64,000 nucleotides of DNA, taken from Stenotrophomonas bentonitica. GTDB taxonomy: Bacteria; Pseudomonadota; Gammaproteobacteria; Xanthomonadales; Xanthomonadaceae. Of the stretch, positions 52,942 through 62,011 are shown piece by piece. The position numbers were made by a program, and so were the translations under genes. Where the stretch lies: contig NZ_PKQP01000001.1 of NCBI RefSeq assembly GCF_002887735.1, positions 620,001 through 684,000 on the forward strand, read 5' to 3'. The notes beneath the pieces are model-generated. The model ran no database searches. It worked only from the letters and a program-made list of their open reading frames with translations, and had not been told where the DNA came from. Every line of letters begins with the position of its first letter. Position 1 is the first letter of the stretch.

Positions 52942-55383
52942 TCAGGGTTGACGGGCGGGGGGGGTGGCCGGTGCATTCTGCGCCGGTTCGGGGGCGGGCT
53001 CGGGCTTCTTCTCCAGGCCGAACCAGCTGCGCCAGCCACCGCCTTCGCTCTGCTCGCCGCCCTCGCCTTCGGGCAACGCGCTCGGCGCGGCGCACGGGAC
53101 GTAGGATGGGGTATACCCCACCACGAACGGGAAACGACGCGCGCCCGGGCAGCCTTCATCGGTGGTGGCGGTACCGCTGGCCTCCACGTACTGCCAGTCC
53201 AGGCCCTTGTTGCTCACCTTCAGGGGCGCGCTCGGCAGGCGCTGGAAGATGCCCGACCAGACCCGCATCGAGCCGGTCGCGCCATACAGCCCGGCCTGCT
53301 GGTTCTGGTCATTGCCCATCCAGATCACCGCCAGGTGGTCGCCGGTGTAGCCGGCGTACCAGCTGTCGCGACCATCATTGGTGGTGCCGGTCTTGCCCGC
53401 CGGCTGCAGGCGGCCCAGCCCATCGGCGTTGAGGCGCTGCGCGGTACCGCTGGCCACGACCTGCTGCAGGCCGATGCTGATCAGGTTCGCGGCGATCGAG
53501 TCGCCCTCCTGCGCCGGCGCCGGGGTCTTGTCGTAGCGCTTCATCAGCTTGCCCTGCGGATCGAGCACGCCACGCACCGCATGCAGCGGCTGGATTTCAC
53601 CGCCGGAGGCCAGGAACTGGTACAGCTGGGCCATCGCATACGGGCTCTGATCGGTGGAGCCCAGGATCACCGCTGGATTGGGGTCGGCCTTGATCCCGGC
53701 CAGGACGTGGATCAACTGCGTGACCCGCTCCGGGCCGACCTGCATACCCACCCGCACCGTGGCCTGGTTGTAGGAATGGGCGAGTGCGTCGATCAGGCGG
53801 ACCGTGCCGTGACTGCGGTTGTCCGCGTTGCCCGGTGACCATTGCTTGCCGCGGCTGAGCTGTACCGTCACCGGGGAATCGTCGACCCAGCTGGACAGCG
53901 AGTAGCGGTCCGGCTGCGCCAGCGCCAGCAGGTACACGAATGGCTTGAGCAGCGAACCCACCGGACGCTGCGCCTCGATGGCGCGGTTGAAGCCCGGCTC
54001 GGACACTTCGCGGCTGCCGACCACGGCAAGCACATCGCCGTTGTGGACGTCGGTCAGGACCAGGCCGGCCTGCAGCTCGGGGCGACGCTTGCTCTCCAGC
54101 GATTTGATCGTCTTGGTGACCGCGCCTTCGGCATACGCCTGGGCAGACGGTGCCATGCCGGTCATCACGCTCAGCCCGGCGCCCTGCAACACGGACTCCG
54201 GATAGTCGTGGCCGAGCTGGCGCCGGACCAGATCCACATAGGCCGGGAAGCGGTTGGCCGCGATAAGCCCCGGGGTCTTGGGGACACCCAGCGGCGCCTC
54301 GACGGCACGCTTGTACTCGGCATCGTCGATCAGATTGGCCTCGCGCAGCTTGCCCAGCACGAAGTTGCGGCGGTCCAGCGCGCGTTCGGGATTGCGGCGC
54401 GGGTCGTAATAGGACGGGCCCTTGACCAGGCCGATCAGCAGCGCGACGTGCTCGGTGTTGAGCGAAGCCAGATCACGGCCGAACCAGAATTCCGCACCCG
54501 AGGACATGCCATGGATGGCCTGGCTGCCGCGCTGGCCCAGGTAGACCTGGTTGAGGTAGGCCTCCAGGATGGTGCGCTTGTCGTAGCGCGCCTCCATGAT
54601 CAGCGCGTACAGCACCTCGTTGAATTTGCGGGTGACGGTCTGCTCTTTGCCGATCCCGAGCAGGCCGCTGCGGGCCAGCTGCTGGGTCAGCGTCGAGGCA
54701 CCCTGGCGGCTCTGGCCGCCGGAGCGCACGGTCACCCACACCGCGCGGGCGATACCGCTCAGATCGATACCGTGGTGGCGGCTGAAATCCTTGTCCTCCA
54801 CCGCCTGCAGGCCGGTGACCAGCAGCTCGGGGGTTTCCTCGATGCGAACCAGCCGGCGCTCTTCCTGCTTCTGGCCGTACAGCGTGGCGATACGGGCCGG
54901 ATCCAGGCGCGCGGCCTTGAGGGCCTTGCGGCTGTCGGGATCGCGCAGCGAGGCGATCGACCCGCCGGACAGGCTCAGCTCGACGCGGCGCGGGGCGACC
55001 CGGCCATCCACATCGTTGTAGCCACGGCTGGAAATGACGAAGCGCCCGCCTTCCTGCGTGTACGTGGCCGGCGACTTGCCGATCCCGTCATCGCGGTAGG
55101 CCGACGCCGCCAGCTCGGTCTTGAGCGTGGCCGCATCCATGGCCACACCCGGCGCCAACGCCAGTGGGCGCGCATAGACACGGGTGGGAATCTGCCAGCG
55201 CAGCTCGCCGAAGCGCTGGGTGACCTGTTGGTTCAGGTACACGGTATAGGGGATCAGGAAGCCCAGCCCCAGCGCGACAGCCGCCATGCCCCAGGTGATC
55301 AACCGGCGCCGCCACAGCGGGCCGCGGCTTTCGGTGTCGTCGTCGAACTCGTCGATGTCGTCGGAATCGTAGCGTCGGGGCAC
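52942..55383 (-). CDS. mrcB: penicillin-binding protein 1B (bifunctional)
   Basis: 813 aa. An acidic cytoplasmic tail and one anchor (LITWGMAAVALGLGFLIPYTVYL) are followed by a UB2H-like region (about 60-150). The GT51 domain has AVEDKDFSRHHGID and QGASTLTQQLARSG. The transpeptidase has SLLK (SXXK, near residue 480), SYN and KTGTTND. The C-terminus ends in a Gly/Glu/Pro-rich tail. It polymerises and cross-links peptidoglycan. The start is a GTG at 55383, because no in-frame ATG lies before the conserved N-terminal acidic stretch. Confidence 0.95.
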   Translation of the reverse strand: MPRRYDSDDIDEFDDDTESRGPLWRRRLITWGMAAVALGLGFLIPYTVYLNQQVTQRFGELRWQIPTRVYARPLALAPGVAMDAATLKTELAASAYRDDGIGKSPATYTQEGGRFVISSRGYNDVDGRVAPRRVELSLSGGSIASLRDPDSRKALKAARLDPARIATLYGQKQEERRLVRIEETPELLVTGLQAVEDKDFSRHHGIDLSGIARAVWVTVRSGGQSRQGASTLTQQLARSGLLGIGKEQTVTRKFNEVLYALIMEARYDKRTILEAYLNQVYLGQRGSQAIHGMSSGAEFWFGRDLASLNTEHVALLIGLVKGPSYYDPRRNPERALDRRNFVLGKLREANLIDDAEYKRAVEAPLGVPKTPGLIAANRFPAYVDLVRRQLGHDYPESVLQGAGLSVMTGMAPSAQAYAEGAVTKTIKSLESKRRPELQAGLVLTDVHNGDVLAVVGSREVSEPGFNRAIEAQRPVGSLLKPFVYLLALAQPDRYSLSSWVDDSPVTVQLSRGKQWSPGNADNRSHGTVRLIDALAHSYNQATVRVGMQVGPERVTQLIHVLAGIKADPNPAVILGSTDQSPYAMAQLYQFLASGGEIQPLHAVRGVLDPQGKLMKRYDKTPAPAQEGDSIAANLISIGLQQVVASGTAQRLNADGLGRLQPAGKTGTTNDGRDSWYAGYTGDHLAVIWMGNDQNQQAGLYGATGSMRVWSGIFQRLPSAPLKVSNKGLDWQYVEASGTATTDEGCPGARRFPFVVGYTPSYVPCAAPSALPEGEGGEQSEGGGWRSWFGLEKKPEPAPEPAQNAPATPPARQP

Positions 55384-55479
55384 GGGGATGCGAGAATATG
55401 AAGTCCGGCGAGTCTAACGCAGCCACCGCGAGCGGCGCGTTCTCCCGGGTTCCCCCGCTTAAGCTGGAGTTGCAACGGG

Positions 55480-57579
55480 ATGTCGATGTCCTTGGCCGAT
55501 GCTCGCTATTTCCTGAACCGCATGCTCGGCCTGTTCCGTCGCAGTCTGGCCAGCCTGCGCACCCGGGGCTGGCGCGCCACCTGGCAGCGCATCCGGGTCC
55601 ATACCCAGGCCGTGCCCGCCCCGCGCGGCGCACCGCTGTTCCTGCCGGAGGCCACACCGTTCGCGCCGTTCACGGTCCCGGCCAGCGAGCGCCCGGTGGT
55701 CAGCATCATCATTCCGGTCTACAACCATGCCGGCCACACGCTGGCCTGCCTGCGGGCGCTGGCGGCCCACCCGCCGCAGGTCGACTGCGAGATCCTGGTG
55801 GTGGACGACGGCAGCAGCGACGAAACCACCGCCTGGATGCCGCAGGTCCGCGGGCTGCGCTATGAGGTGCGGCCAACCAACGGCGGATTCATCGAGGCCT
55901 GCAACGATGGCGTGGCCCGCTCGCGTGGCCAGTACGTGGTGCTGCTCAACAACGACACCGTGCCCCAGCCGGGCTGGCTGGATGCCCTGCTCGCCACCTT
56001 TGCTCGGGTGCCGCGTGCCGGCCTGGTCGGTGCGCAGCTGCTCTACCCCGATGGCCGCCTGCAGGAATCCGGTGGCGTGATCTTCCAGGACGGCAGCGGC
56101 TGGAGCTATGGCCGCTTCGAGTCACCCGAGGATCCGCGCTACAGCGCGCTGCGCGATGCCGACTACTGCTCCGGCGCGGCGTTGATGATCCCCCGCGCCT
56201 TGTGGGACCAGCTTGGCGGCTTCGATCTGCGTTACAAGCCCGCCTACTACGAAGATACCGACCTGGCCTTCGCCGTCCGCGAAAGTGGCCACCGCGTGCT
56301 GGTGCAGCCGGCCAGCCGCGTGGTGCATGACGAGGGCACCAGCAACGGCACCGATACCGGCAGCGGGGTCAAGGCCTACCAGGTCCGCAACCGTGGGGTG
56401 TTCGCGGCGAAGTGGGCCAAGGCGCTGCAAGCGCAGCCGAGCGTGGGCAGCGTGCCCTCGCCGGCCCTGCTGCATCGCGCCCAGCGCCAGGTCCTGATCC
56501 TGGATGAAGAAGTGCCGCAGCCGGATCGCGACTCGGCCTCGCTGCGCCAGTACAACCTGATCCGGATGCTGCTCGACGAGGGCGTCCATGTGGTGTTCGT
56601 GCCGACCCGGCGCGAGCATGCCGGCGCCGCCACCGAGGCGCTGCAGGCACTGGGCGTGGAGGTCTGGTACGCGCCCTACCTCGACGGCGTGGCACCGTGG
56701 CTGCGCGCCAACGGCGCCCGCTTCGGGGTGGTGATGATGGTGCGCTACCACGTTGCCCACGAGTGCCTGCCGCTGCTGCGCAGCTTCGCGCCGCAGGCGC
56801 GCACCGTGTTCGACACCGTCGACCTGCATTACCTGCGCGAGCGCCGTGGTGCGGAGATCGCCGGCGATGCAGGCCTGCTGCGCAATGCCGAGCGCACCCG
56901 CGCACGCGAGCTGGCGGTGATGGATCAGGTCGATGTGACCGTGCTGGTCAGCGCGGCCGAGCGCGAGCAGCTGCGCATCGATGCGCCGGGCGCGACGGTG
57001 GAACTGATCTCCAACCTGCATGAAGTTGCAGGCGCGGGCCCCGACTGGGCCGAGCGTCGGGACCTGGTGTTCGTTGGCGGCTTCCGTCATCCGCCGAACC
57101 TGGATGCCATGCAGTGGTTCATCGGTGAGGTCTTCGCGCGCATCCGCGCGCAGCTGCCCGATATCCGGTTCCACTGCATCGGCGCAGCCGTGCCCGATGC
57201 GCTGCGCGAGCTGGCCGCGACCCAGCCCGGTGTGGACATCCATGGCTTCGTGCCGGACGTGGTGCCGTACATGGACGGCGTGCGCATCGCCGTGGCGCCG
57301 CTGCGCTTCGGCGCGGGGGTCAAGGGCAAGGTGAATCTCAGCATGGCGCACGGCCAGCCCGTGGTCGCCACCACCTGCGGCGTGGAAGGCATGCACCTGC
57401 GCGATGGCGAGGATGTACTGGTGGCCGATGATGCCGAGGCGTTCGCCCAGGCCGTGGTCCGGCTGTACCAGGATGAGGCCCTGTGGCGCCGGCTCTCCAC
57501 CGCCGGGCTGCAGAACATCGTGGACCACTTCTCGCTGGATGCCGCCCGCGCCACCGTACAGCGGGTGTTCCTGGCCTAG
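55480..57579 (+). CDS. two-domain glycosyltransferase (GT2 + GT4 fusion)
   Basis: 699 aa. The N-terminal GT2 domain has SIIIPVYNHAGHTLACLRAL, EILVVDDGSSDET, RPTNGGFIEACNDG and VVLLNNDTVPQPGWLDAL. It continues with a Rhamnosyltransferase-like GGFDLRYKPAYYEDTDLAF. The C-terminal GT4/GT-B half starts near residue 330 (RQVLILDEEVPQPDRDSASLR) and has DLVFVGGFRHPPN, VPDVVPYMDGVRIAVAPLRFG and GVKGKVNLSMAHGQPVV. Such fusions add sugars to surface polysaccharides or glycoproteins. Here it is isolated from any polysaccharide cluster. Its TAG stop overlaps the opposite-strand stop of the next gene within one CTAG. Confidence 0.9.
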   Translation: MSMSLADARYFLNRMLGLFRRSLASLRTRGWRATWQRIRVHTQAVPAPRGAPLFLPEATPFAPFTVPASERPVVSIIIPVYNHAGHTLACLRALAAHPPQVDCEILVVDDGSSDETTAWMPQVRGLRYEVRPTNGGFIEACNDGVARSRGQYVVLLNNDTVPQPGWLDALLATFARVPRAGLVGAQLLYPDGRLQESGGVIFQDGSGWSYGRFESPEDPRYSALRDADYCSGAALMIPRALWDQLGGFDLRYKPAYYEDTDLAFAVRESGHRVLVQPASRVVHDEGTSNGTDTGSGVKAYQVRNRGVFAAKWAKALQAQPSVGSVPSPALLHRAQRQVLILDEEVPQPDRDSASLRQYNLIRMLLDEGVHVVFVPTRREHAGAATEALQALGVEVWYAPYLDGVAPWLRANGARFGVVMMVRYHVAHECLPLLRSFAPQARTVFDTVDLHYLRERRGAEIAGDAGLLRNAERTRARELAVMDQVDVTVLVSAAEREQLRIDAPGATVELISNLHEVAGAGPDWAERRDLVFVGGFRHPPNLDAMQWFIGEVFARIRAQLPDIRFHCIGAAVPDALRELAATQPGVDIHGFVPDVVPYMDGVRIAVAPLRFGAGVKGKVNLSMAHGQPVVATTCGVEGMHLRDGEDVLVADDAEAFAQAVVRLYQDEALWRRLSTAGLQNIVDHFSLDAARATVQRVFLA

Positions 57580-59138
57580 GCTCCCGCGCCGCCACCGGCA
57601 CTGCGCAGGCGTTCGGCAAATGCCGGCAGCTCGGGCAGGTCCGGCTGCCAGCGGCGCGCCTGCACCAGCGCCTGTTGCGCGAAGGTGATATCGCCCGAGC
57701 CAAGCCGCTCGCTGCCGATCGCCAACCAACGCTGCGCCAGCCGGCGCCTTGCCGCAGCCTGGCCTGCGTCGCTGGAGGACAGGGTCTGCCAGGCCTCCAG
57801 ACAGGCTCCGGCCCCTAGTACCCGGTTCTCGCGCAGGCGATCCTCGAAACACTGCCGGCTCGCTGGCAACAACCGCTGCGCCGCCGCGCGAACACGCGGG
57901 TCCTGCGGCGCAACCCCCTGGGCCTCACGCAGCGCGTCGTAGGCACTGCGGCCGGGGGGATCCAGGAAATTGCCACGGCCCTCGGCCTCTTCCAGGCGCG
58001 TGAGCAGGCCCTGCAGCGTGCGTTCGCGCTGCGCCCGCGGCACCGCCGGGGTCTTCAACGCGGCCTGCGAACGACGCGCCTGCTCGATGGCATGCCGCGC
58101 CGTCTCCAGCGCGCGCGTGGAAGCGCCCAGCGTTTCAGCCTGCTGCACCGCCTGGGCCGCTTCGTCGAAACGGAAATTGCCGGCCAGCCGCGTCGCACGC
58201 GAGAGCTGCGCATCGGCCACCTGCTGCTGGCCGCGGTGTGCGGCAGGATCGTCGGGCAAGGCGGCAAGCACCGCGGCGAAGGCCTCCGCCGCAGCCTCCA
58301 GTTTCTGCCGGCGCAGCGCGGCTTCGCCTTCGCGCTGGCGCCGCTCCAGTACGTTGTTCAGTGCCTCCTGGGTGGCCGGCAGATCGACATGTCCGGCGTC
58401 GAAGCCCCGGGCACTGCGCACGCGTTCGGCCGCGCGTGCGACATCGCCGCGCCCGGCCGCCGTGCGCGCCTGCTGGAGGAGGTCGGACAGCGCATCCTCA
58501 CGCCCTTCCAGCGCACGCACCTGGTTGGGCGAGAGCGTGAGCACCTGCTGGAACAGCGGCAGCGCGCTGTCCGGGCTGCCATCGAGCCGTTGCGCCTGCA
58601 GGGCCGCTTCGGCGCGGCCGAGCAAGGCGCCGATCCCCGCGCGTGCCTGGTCGTGCGCGCGCAGCTGCTGCGCCACCGCGTCGGCTTCGCGCTGCGGCAC
58701 CTGCAGCTCGCGCGCCAGGGCCAGCGCTGTCGTCGCGGCCGCCGGGTCGCCGCGTTCCAGTGCAGCACGCGCCTGCTGCAGTGCCGCCTGGCCGGTACGG
58801 GCCAGGCCGGTGCGTGCCTGCAGCCGGTCGTTGTCCAGCGCCAGCGCTGCTTGATAGGACTCACGTGCGCCGCTGCCGTCGGGCAGGGTCAGGCGGCCTG
58901 CGGCCAGCGCGCGATCGCCCTGGTCGAGCAGCTGCTCGATCTGCGGTTCATTCCAGAACCAGTTCGCCAGCGGCCGGCGCAACAGCGCCAGGGCCACGAA
59001 CAGCAGCACGGCGATCAGCAACGCCCAGCGCCAGATGCGCTTGGCGTGGCGCGCCTGCACCCACCACCAGCGCCCCTCGCGGCGCACCCGCCGCAGCGCC
59101 TCGTGCGCGGCATCATGCCTGTCATCGTCCCGGCTCAT
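57576..59138 (-). CDS. membrane-anchored TPR-type protein of unknown function
   Basis: 520 aa. A cytoplasmic Arg-rich head is followed by a single membrane anchor (WALLIAVLLFVALALL). The rest is an Ala/Arg/Leu-rich helical body, mostly TPR-like or alpha-helical repeats (AALALDNDRLQARTGLART, ALPLFQQVLTLSPNQVRALEG, AFAAVLAALPDDPAAHRGQQQ). It is presumably periplasmic and a protein-protein interaction scaffold. No specific family is recognised. It is 29 bp downstream of relA and probably co-transcribed with it. It is convergent with the glycosyltransferase gene. Confidence 0.78.
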   Translation of the reverse strand: MSRDDDRHDAAHEALRRVRREGRWWWVQARHAKRIWRWALLIAVLLFVALALLRRPLANWFWNEPQIEQLLDQGDRALAAGRLTLPDGSGARESYQAALALDNDRLQARTGLARTGQAALQQARAALERGDPAAATTALALARELQVPQREADAVAQQLRAHDQARAGIGALLGRAEAALQAQRLDGSPDSALPLFQQVLTLSPNQVRALEGREDALSDLLQQARTAAGRGDVARAAERVRSARGFDAGHVDLPATQEALNNVLERRQREGEAALRRQKLEAAAEAFAAVLAALPDDPAAHRGQQQVADAQLSRATRLAGNFRFDEAAQAVQQAETLGASTRALETARHAIEQARRSQAALKTPAVPRAQRERTLQGLLTRLEEAEGRGNFLDPPGRSAYDALREAQGVAPQDPRVRAAAQRLLPASRQCFEDRLRENRVLGAGACLEAWQTLSSSDAGQAAARRRLAQRWLAIGSERLGSGDITFAQQALVQARRWQPDLPELPAFAERLRSAGGGAGA

Positions 59139-59167
59139 GCCGCGAGCCTAGCGTGGGGCACGTGAGC

Positions 59168-61321
59168 TCAGCCTAGACGCCGGGCTTCGCTGACGCCGGG
59201 CAGTGCGTCCAGCTTGCCCAGCAGGGTGGAAAGCTGCCCGTAGTCGCTGACCTTCAGCCGCAGCCGCAGGTGCGCCCGGCCGCTGTTGCGGACGTTGTCG
59301 CTGTGGATGTCCAGGACGTAGGCATCCTCCTGCGCGATCAGGTTCGTGATGTCCTTGAGCAGCCAGCGCCGGTCGACCGCATCGACCACCACGTCCACTT
59401 CATAGCCACCGCCGGCCTGGCCCCACTCCACGGGAAGAATGCGCTGCGGGCTGGCTGCGGCCAGCCGGGCCAGCGCCGCACAGTCGGTGCGGTGCACGGT
59501 GACGCCACGCGCCCGCGTGAGGTAGCCGACGATCGGTTCGCCGGCCACCGGCTGGCAGCAGCGGGCCAGCTGCACCAGCAGGTTGCCCACGCCCTGCACG
59601 GTGAAGTTGGCACTGCGCACGCTGTCGCGCCGCGCCGTGGGCCGCGGCATCGCCGGCACCGCCGGCTGGCTGGCGGCCCGTTCGGCTTCCAGCAGCGCAC
59701 GGCTGACCTGGTTCGGCCCGGTGTCGCCCAGCGCGACCTGGATATAGAGATCGTCGACGCTGTCGGCGTGGAACTTCTTCAACGCGATGGCAAGGTCGGC
59801 ATGCTGCAGGCCGAGCCGCTTCAGCTCGCGCTCGAGCAGTTCGCGTCCGGCCTGCACATTGCGTGCGCGGTCCAGCTTGTGGAACCAGCCGCGCACCTTT
59901 TCACGCGAGCGGTTGCTGGCCAGGAAGCCACTGGAGGCCAGCAGCCAGTCCCGCCGGGGGTCGGCCTCCTTGCCGGTCAGGATCTCGACGCGGTCGCCGC
60001 TGCGCAGCCGGTAGGTCAACGGCACGATGCGGCCATTCACCTTCGCGCCGCGGCAACGGTGCCCGACCATGGTGTGCACGTGGTAGGCAAAATCCAGCGG
60101 CGTGGCGCCCTGCGGCAGGTCCATCACCTCGTCCTTGGGGCTGAGCGCGTAGACCCGGTCCTCGGTCAGCTCGGCATCCAGCGCGCCGGCCAGCTCACCG
60201 CCGTGCCCCTCCTGGGATTGCTCCAGCAACTGGCGCATCCAGGTGATCTTGCGGTCGAAGGCCTTCTCCGCACCCTTGCTGCCTTCCTTGTAGCGCCAGT
60301 GCGCGGCCACGCCGAGCTCGGCCTGGGCGTGCATGTCGTGGGTCCGGATCTGCACTTCGATGGTGCGACCTTCCGGGCCGACCACGGCGGTATGCAGCGA
60401 GCGGTAATCATTGGCCTTCGGGCGCGCGATGTAATCGTCGAACTCGCTCGGCACCGGCGCCCACAGCGCGTGCACCACGCCCAATGCGGCGTAGCAGGCG
60501 GCCACGTCCTCCACCATCACGCGTACCGCACGGATGTCGTAGAGCTGCTCGAACGCCAGCCGCTTCTTCTGCATCTTCCGCCAGATGCTGTAGATGTGCT
60601 TCGGGCGGCCACTGACCTCGGCACGGATGCCCTGCGCCAGCAACTCGCGCGACAGCGCCTTTTTGACGGCCTCGACATAGCGCTCGCGCGCCAACCGGGT
60701 TTCGTCGACCTCGCGGGCGATGCGGCGGTAGGTCTCCGGTTCGAGGTGGCGGAACGCCAGGTCTTCCAGCTCCCACTTCAACTGCCAGATGCCGAGCCGG
60801 TTCGCCAGCGGCGCGTGGATGTCGCGGGTGAGCTGGGCCAACGCGCGCCGTTCCTCCTCGGGCAGGCGATCGGCACCGCGCATGCGGGCCAGCTGGCGGG
60901 CGAGCAGGATCGGCACCACGCGCAGATCGCGGATGATCGACAGCAGCAGGCGACGCAGCCCCTCGCTGTTGCGACCGGCCTCACGCCCGGCATGCAGCGC
61001 CCAGACCTGGTCGGCCGCGTCCAGCCCGTCCAGCAGGCCGACCACCACCGGCTTGAGCGCACCGACCGGCAACGCGTCCAGCCCGGCGCGCAGCCACGGC
61101 AGATCGAACAGCAGGGTGGCCAGCAGCGCCGACTCGTCGGCCGACAGCAGCGACAGCGCATCAAGCGTGTCGGCCAGCACCGGCCAGCCCGCGCGCATGT
61201 CCAGATCGGCCTCGGGCTGCTGCCAGCGCTGCAGCAACGCCTCGCGCAGTTCGGTCGGCAGCGAAGCCACCGAGGGTCGGTTCAACAAGGCATCCAGGCC
61301 GGGGGCAGAAGCGCGGTTCAC
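59168..61321 (-). CDS. relA: RelA, (p)ppGpp synthetase I
   Basis: 717 aa. The N-terminal pseudo-hydrolase region lacks the HD signature of SpoT (a FDLP stretch stands there). The synthetase domain has VSGRPKHIYSIWRKMQKK, YDIRAVRVMVED, EFDDYIARPKANDYRSLH (the EFDD is the RelA type) and EVQIRTHDMHAQAELG. TGS, the zinc-finger-like helical region (CC near HR/ARCCQPVAGEP) and a C-terminal ACT domain follow. It makes ppGpp on stalled ribosomes. The start is GTG at 61321; the nearby ATG is out of frame. Confidence 0.96.
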   Translation of the reverse strand: MNRASAPGLDALLNRPSVASLPTELREALLQRWQQPEADLDMRAGWPVLADTLDALSLLSADESALLATLLFDLPWLRAGLDALPVGALKPVVVGLLDGLDAADQVWALHAGREAGRNSEGLRRLLLSIIRDLRVVPILLARQLARMRGADRLPEEERRALAQLTRDIHAPLANRLGIWQLKWELEDLAFRHLEPETYRRIAREVDETRLARERYVEAVKKALSRELLAQGIRAEVSGRPKHIYSIWRKMQKKRLAFEQLYDIRAVRVMVEDVAACYAALGVVHALWAPVPSEFDDYIARPKANDYRSLHTAVVGPEGRTIEVQIRTHDMHAQAELGVAAHWRYKEGSKGAEKAFDRKITWMRQLLEQSQEGHGGELAGALDAELTEDRVYALSPKDEVMDLPQGATPLDFAYHVHTMVGHRCRGAKVNGRIVPLTYRLRSGDRVEILTGKEADPRRDWLLASSGFLASNRSREKVRGWFHKLDRARNVQAGRELLERELKRLGLQHADLAIALKKFHADSVDDLYIQVALGDTGPNQVSRALLEAERAASQPAVPAMPRPTARRDSVRSANFTVQGVGNLLVQLARCCQPVAGEPIVGYLTRARGVTVHRTDCAALARLAAASPQRILPVEWGQAGGGYEVDVVVDAVDRRWLLKDITNLIAQEDAYVLDIHSDNVRNSGRAHLRLRLKVSDYGQLSTLLGKLDALPGVSEARRLG

Positions 61322-61453
61322 AGCATCGTACAGACAAGACAGAGGCCATCTACACTAGCGCCGCAGCGCCCCCCCGACAATCGCCGTCGCCTGCATGTGC
61401 ACATGCCCGGGCGCTGGCACTACACTGCGGCCATCCCTAGGAGAGACCCTGCC

Positions 61454-61966
61454 ATGCGCTTTTCCCGTCTGCGGTTGTTGGCCTGCGCGGCCATTGTGAT
61501 GAGTGTGTCGCTGCCGGCGCTGGCCCAGCGCGTGGTGGAAGGCGATCTGCAGCAGCAGATGTCGCCGGCCGAGTTCAAGGCGGCCGGGCTGGAGAAACTC
61601 ACACCGCAGGAACTGGCCGAGCTCAACAACTGGCTGCAGGGCAAAGTGGCTGCCCTGGCCGCCGATGCTCGCGAGCAGGCCCGCGAAGAGGGGCGCCAGG
61701 AAGTCATCGTGAAGAACCACGGTTTCTTCGATTTCGGCACCAAGGAGCCGATCAAAAGCACCTTGACCGGTGAGTTCCGCGGCTTCGGCAAGGGCCAGCG
61801 TTACGTGCTCGCCAACGCGCAGGAGTGGGAGCAGATCGACGACGCCCAGGTCGGTGGCGTCCGCCGCCAATCGCCCGAGGTCAGCATCGCTCCCGGCCTG
61901 GGCGGCGTGTGGTACCTGCAGGTGCAGGGCGTCAACACCCGCGCCAAGGTCCGCCGCGTCAAGTAA
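61454..61966 (+). CDS. small secreted protein of unknown function
   Basis: 170 aa. The signal peptide is LLACAAIVMSVSLPALAQ. A helical segment follows (QQQMSPAEFKAAGLEKLTPQ, ELAELNNWLQGKVAALA), then a beta-rich C-terminal half (HGFFDFGTKEPIKSTLTGEF, KGQRYVLANAQEWEQID, GVWYLQVQGVNTRAKVRRV). I recognise the pattern as a Xanthomonadaceae periplasmic hypothetical protein, but no named domain. It is divergent from relA. Conserved Trp residues in the C-terminal half suggest a small beta-fold. No function is assigned. Confidence 0.75.
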   Translation: MRFSRLRLLACAAIVMSVSLPALAQRVVEGDLQQQMSPAEFKAAGLEKLTPQELAELNNWLQGKVAALAADAREQAREEGRQEVIVKNHGFFDFGTKEPIKSTLTGEFRGFGKGQRYVLANAQEWEQIDDAQVGGVRRQSPEVSIAPGLGGVWYLQVQGVNTRAKVRRVK

Positions 61967-61979
61967 TCCGCACCCGGTT

Positions 61980-62002
61980 CCCCGTGCCGCACCGGCACGG
62001 GG
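61980..62002. terminator. hairpin between convergent genes
   Basis: CCCCGTGCCG-CAC-CGGCACGGGG, a perfect ten-base-pair stem, lies between the secreted-protein gene and hrpA. Only a weak T follow-up is present, so bidirectional termination is inferred from position. Confidence 0.55.
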
Positions 62003-62011
62003 GTTGCCGGA

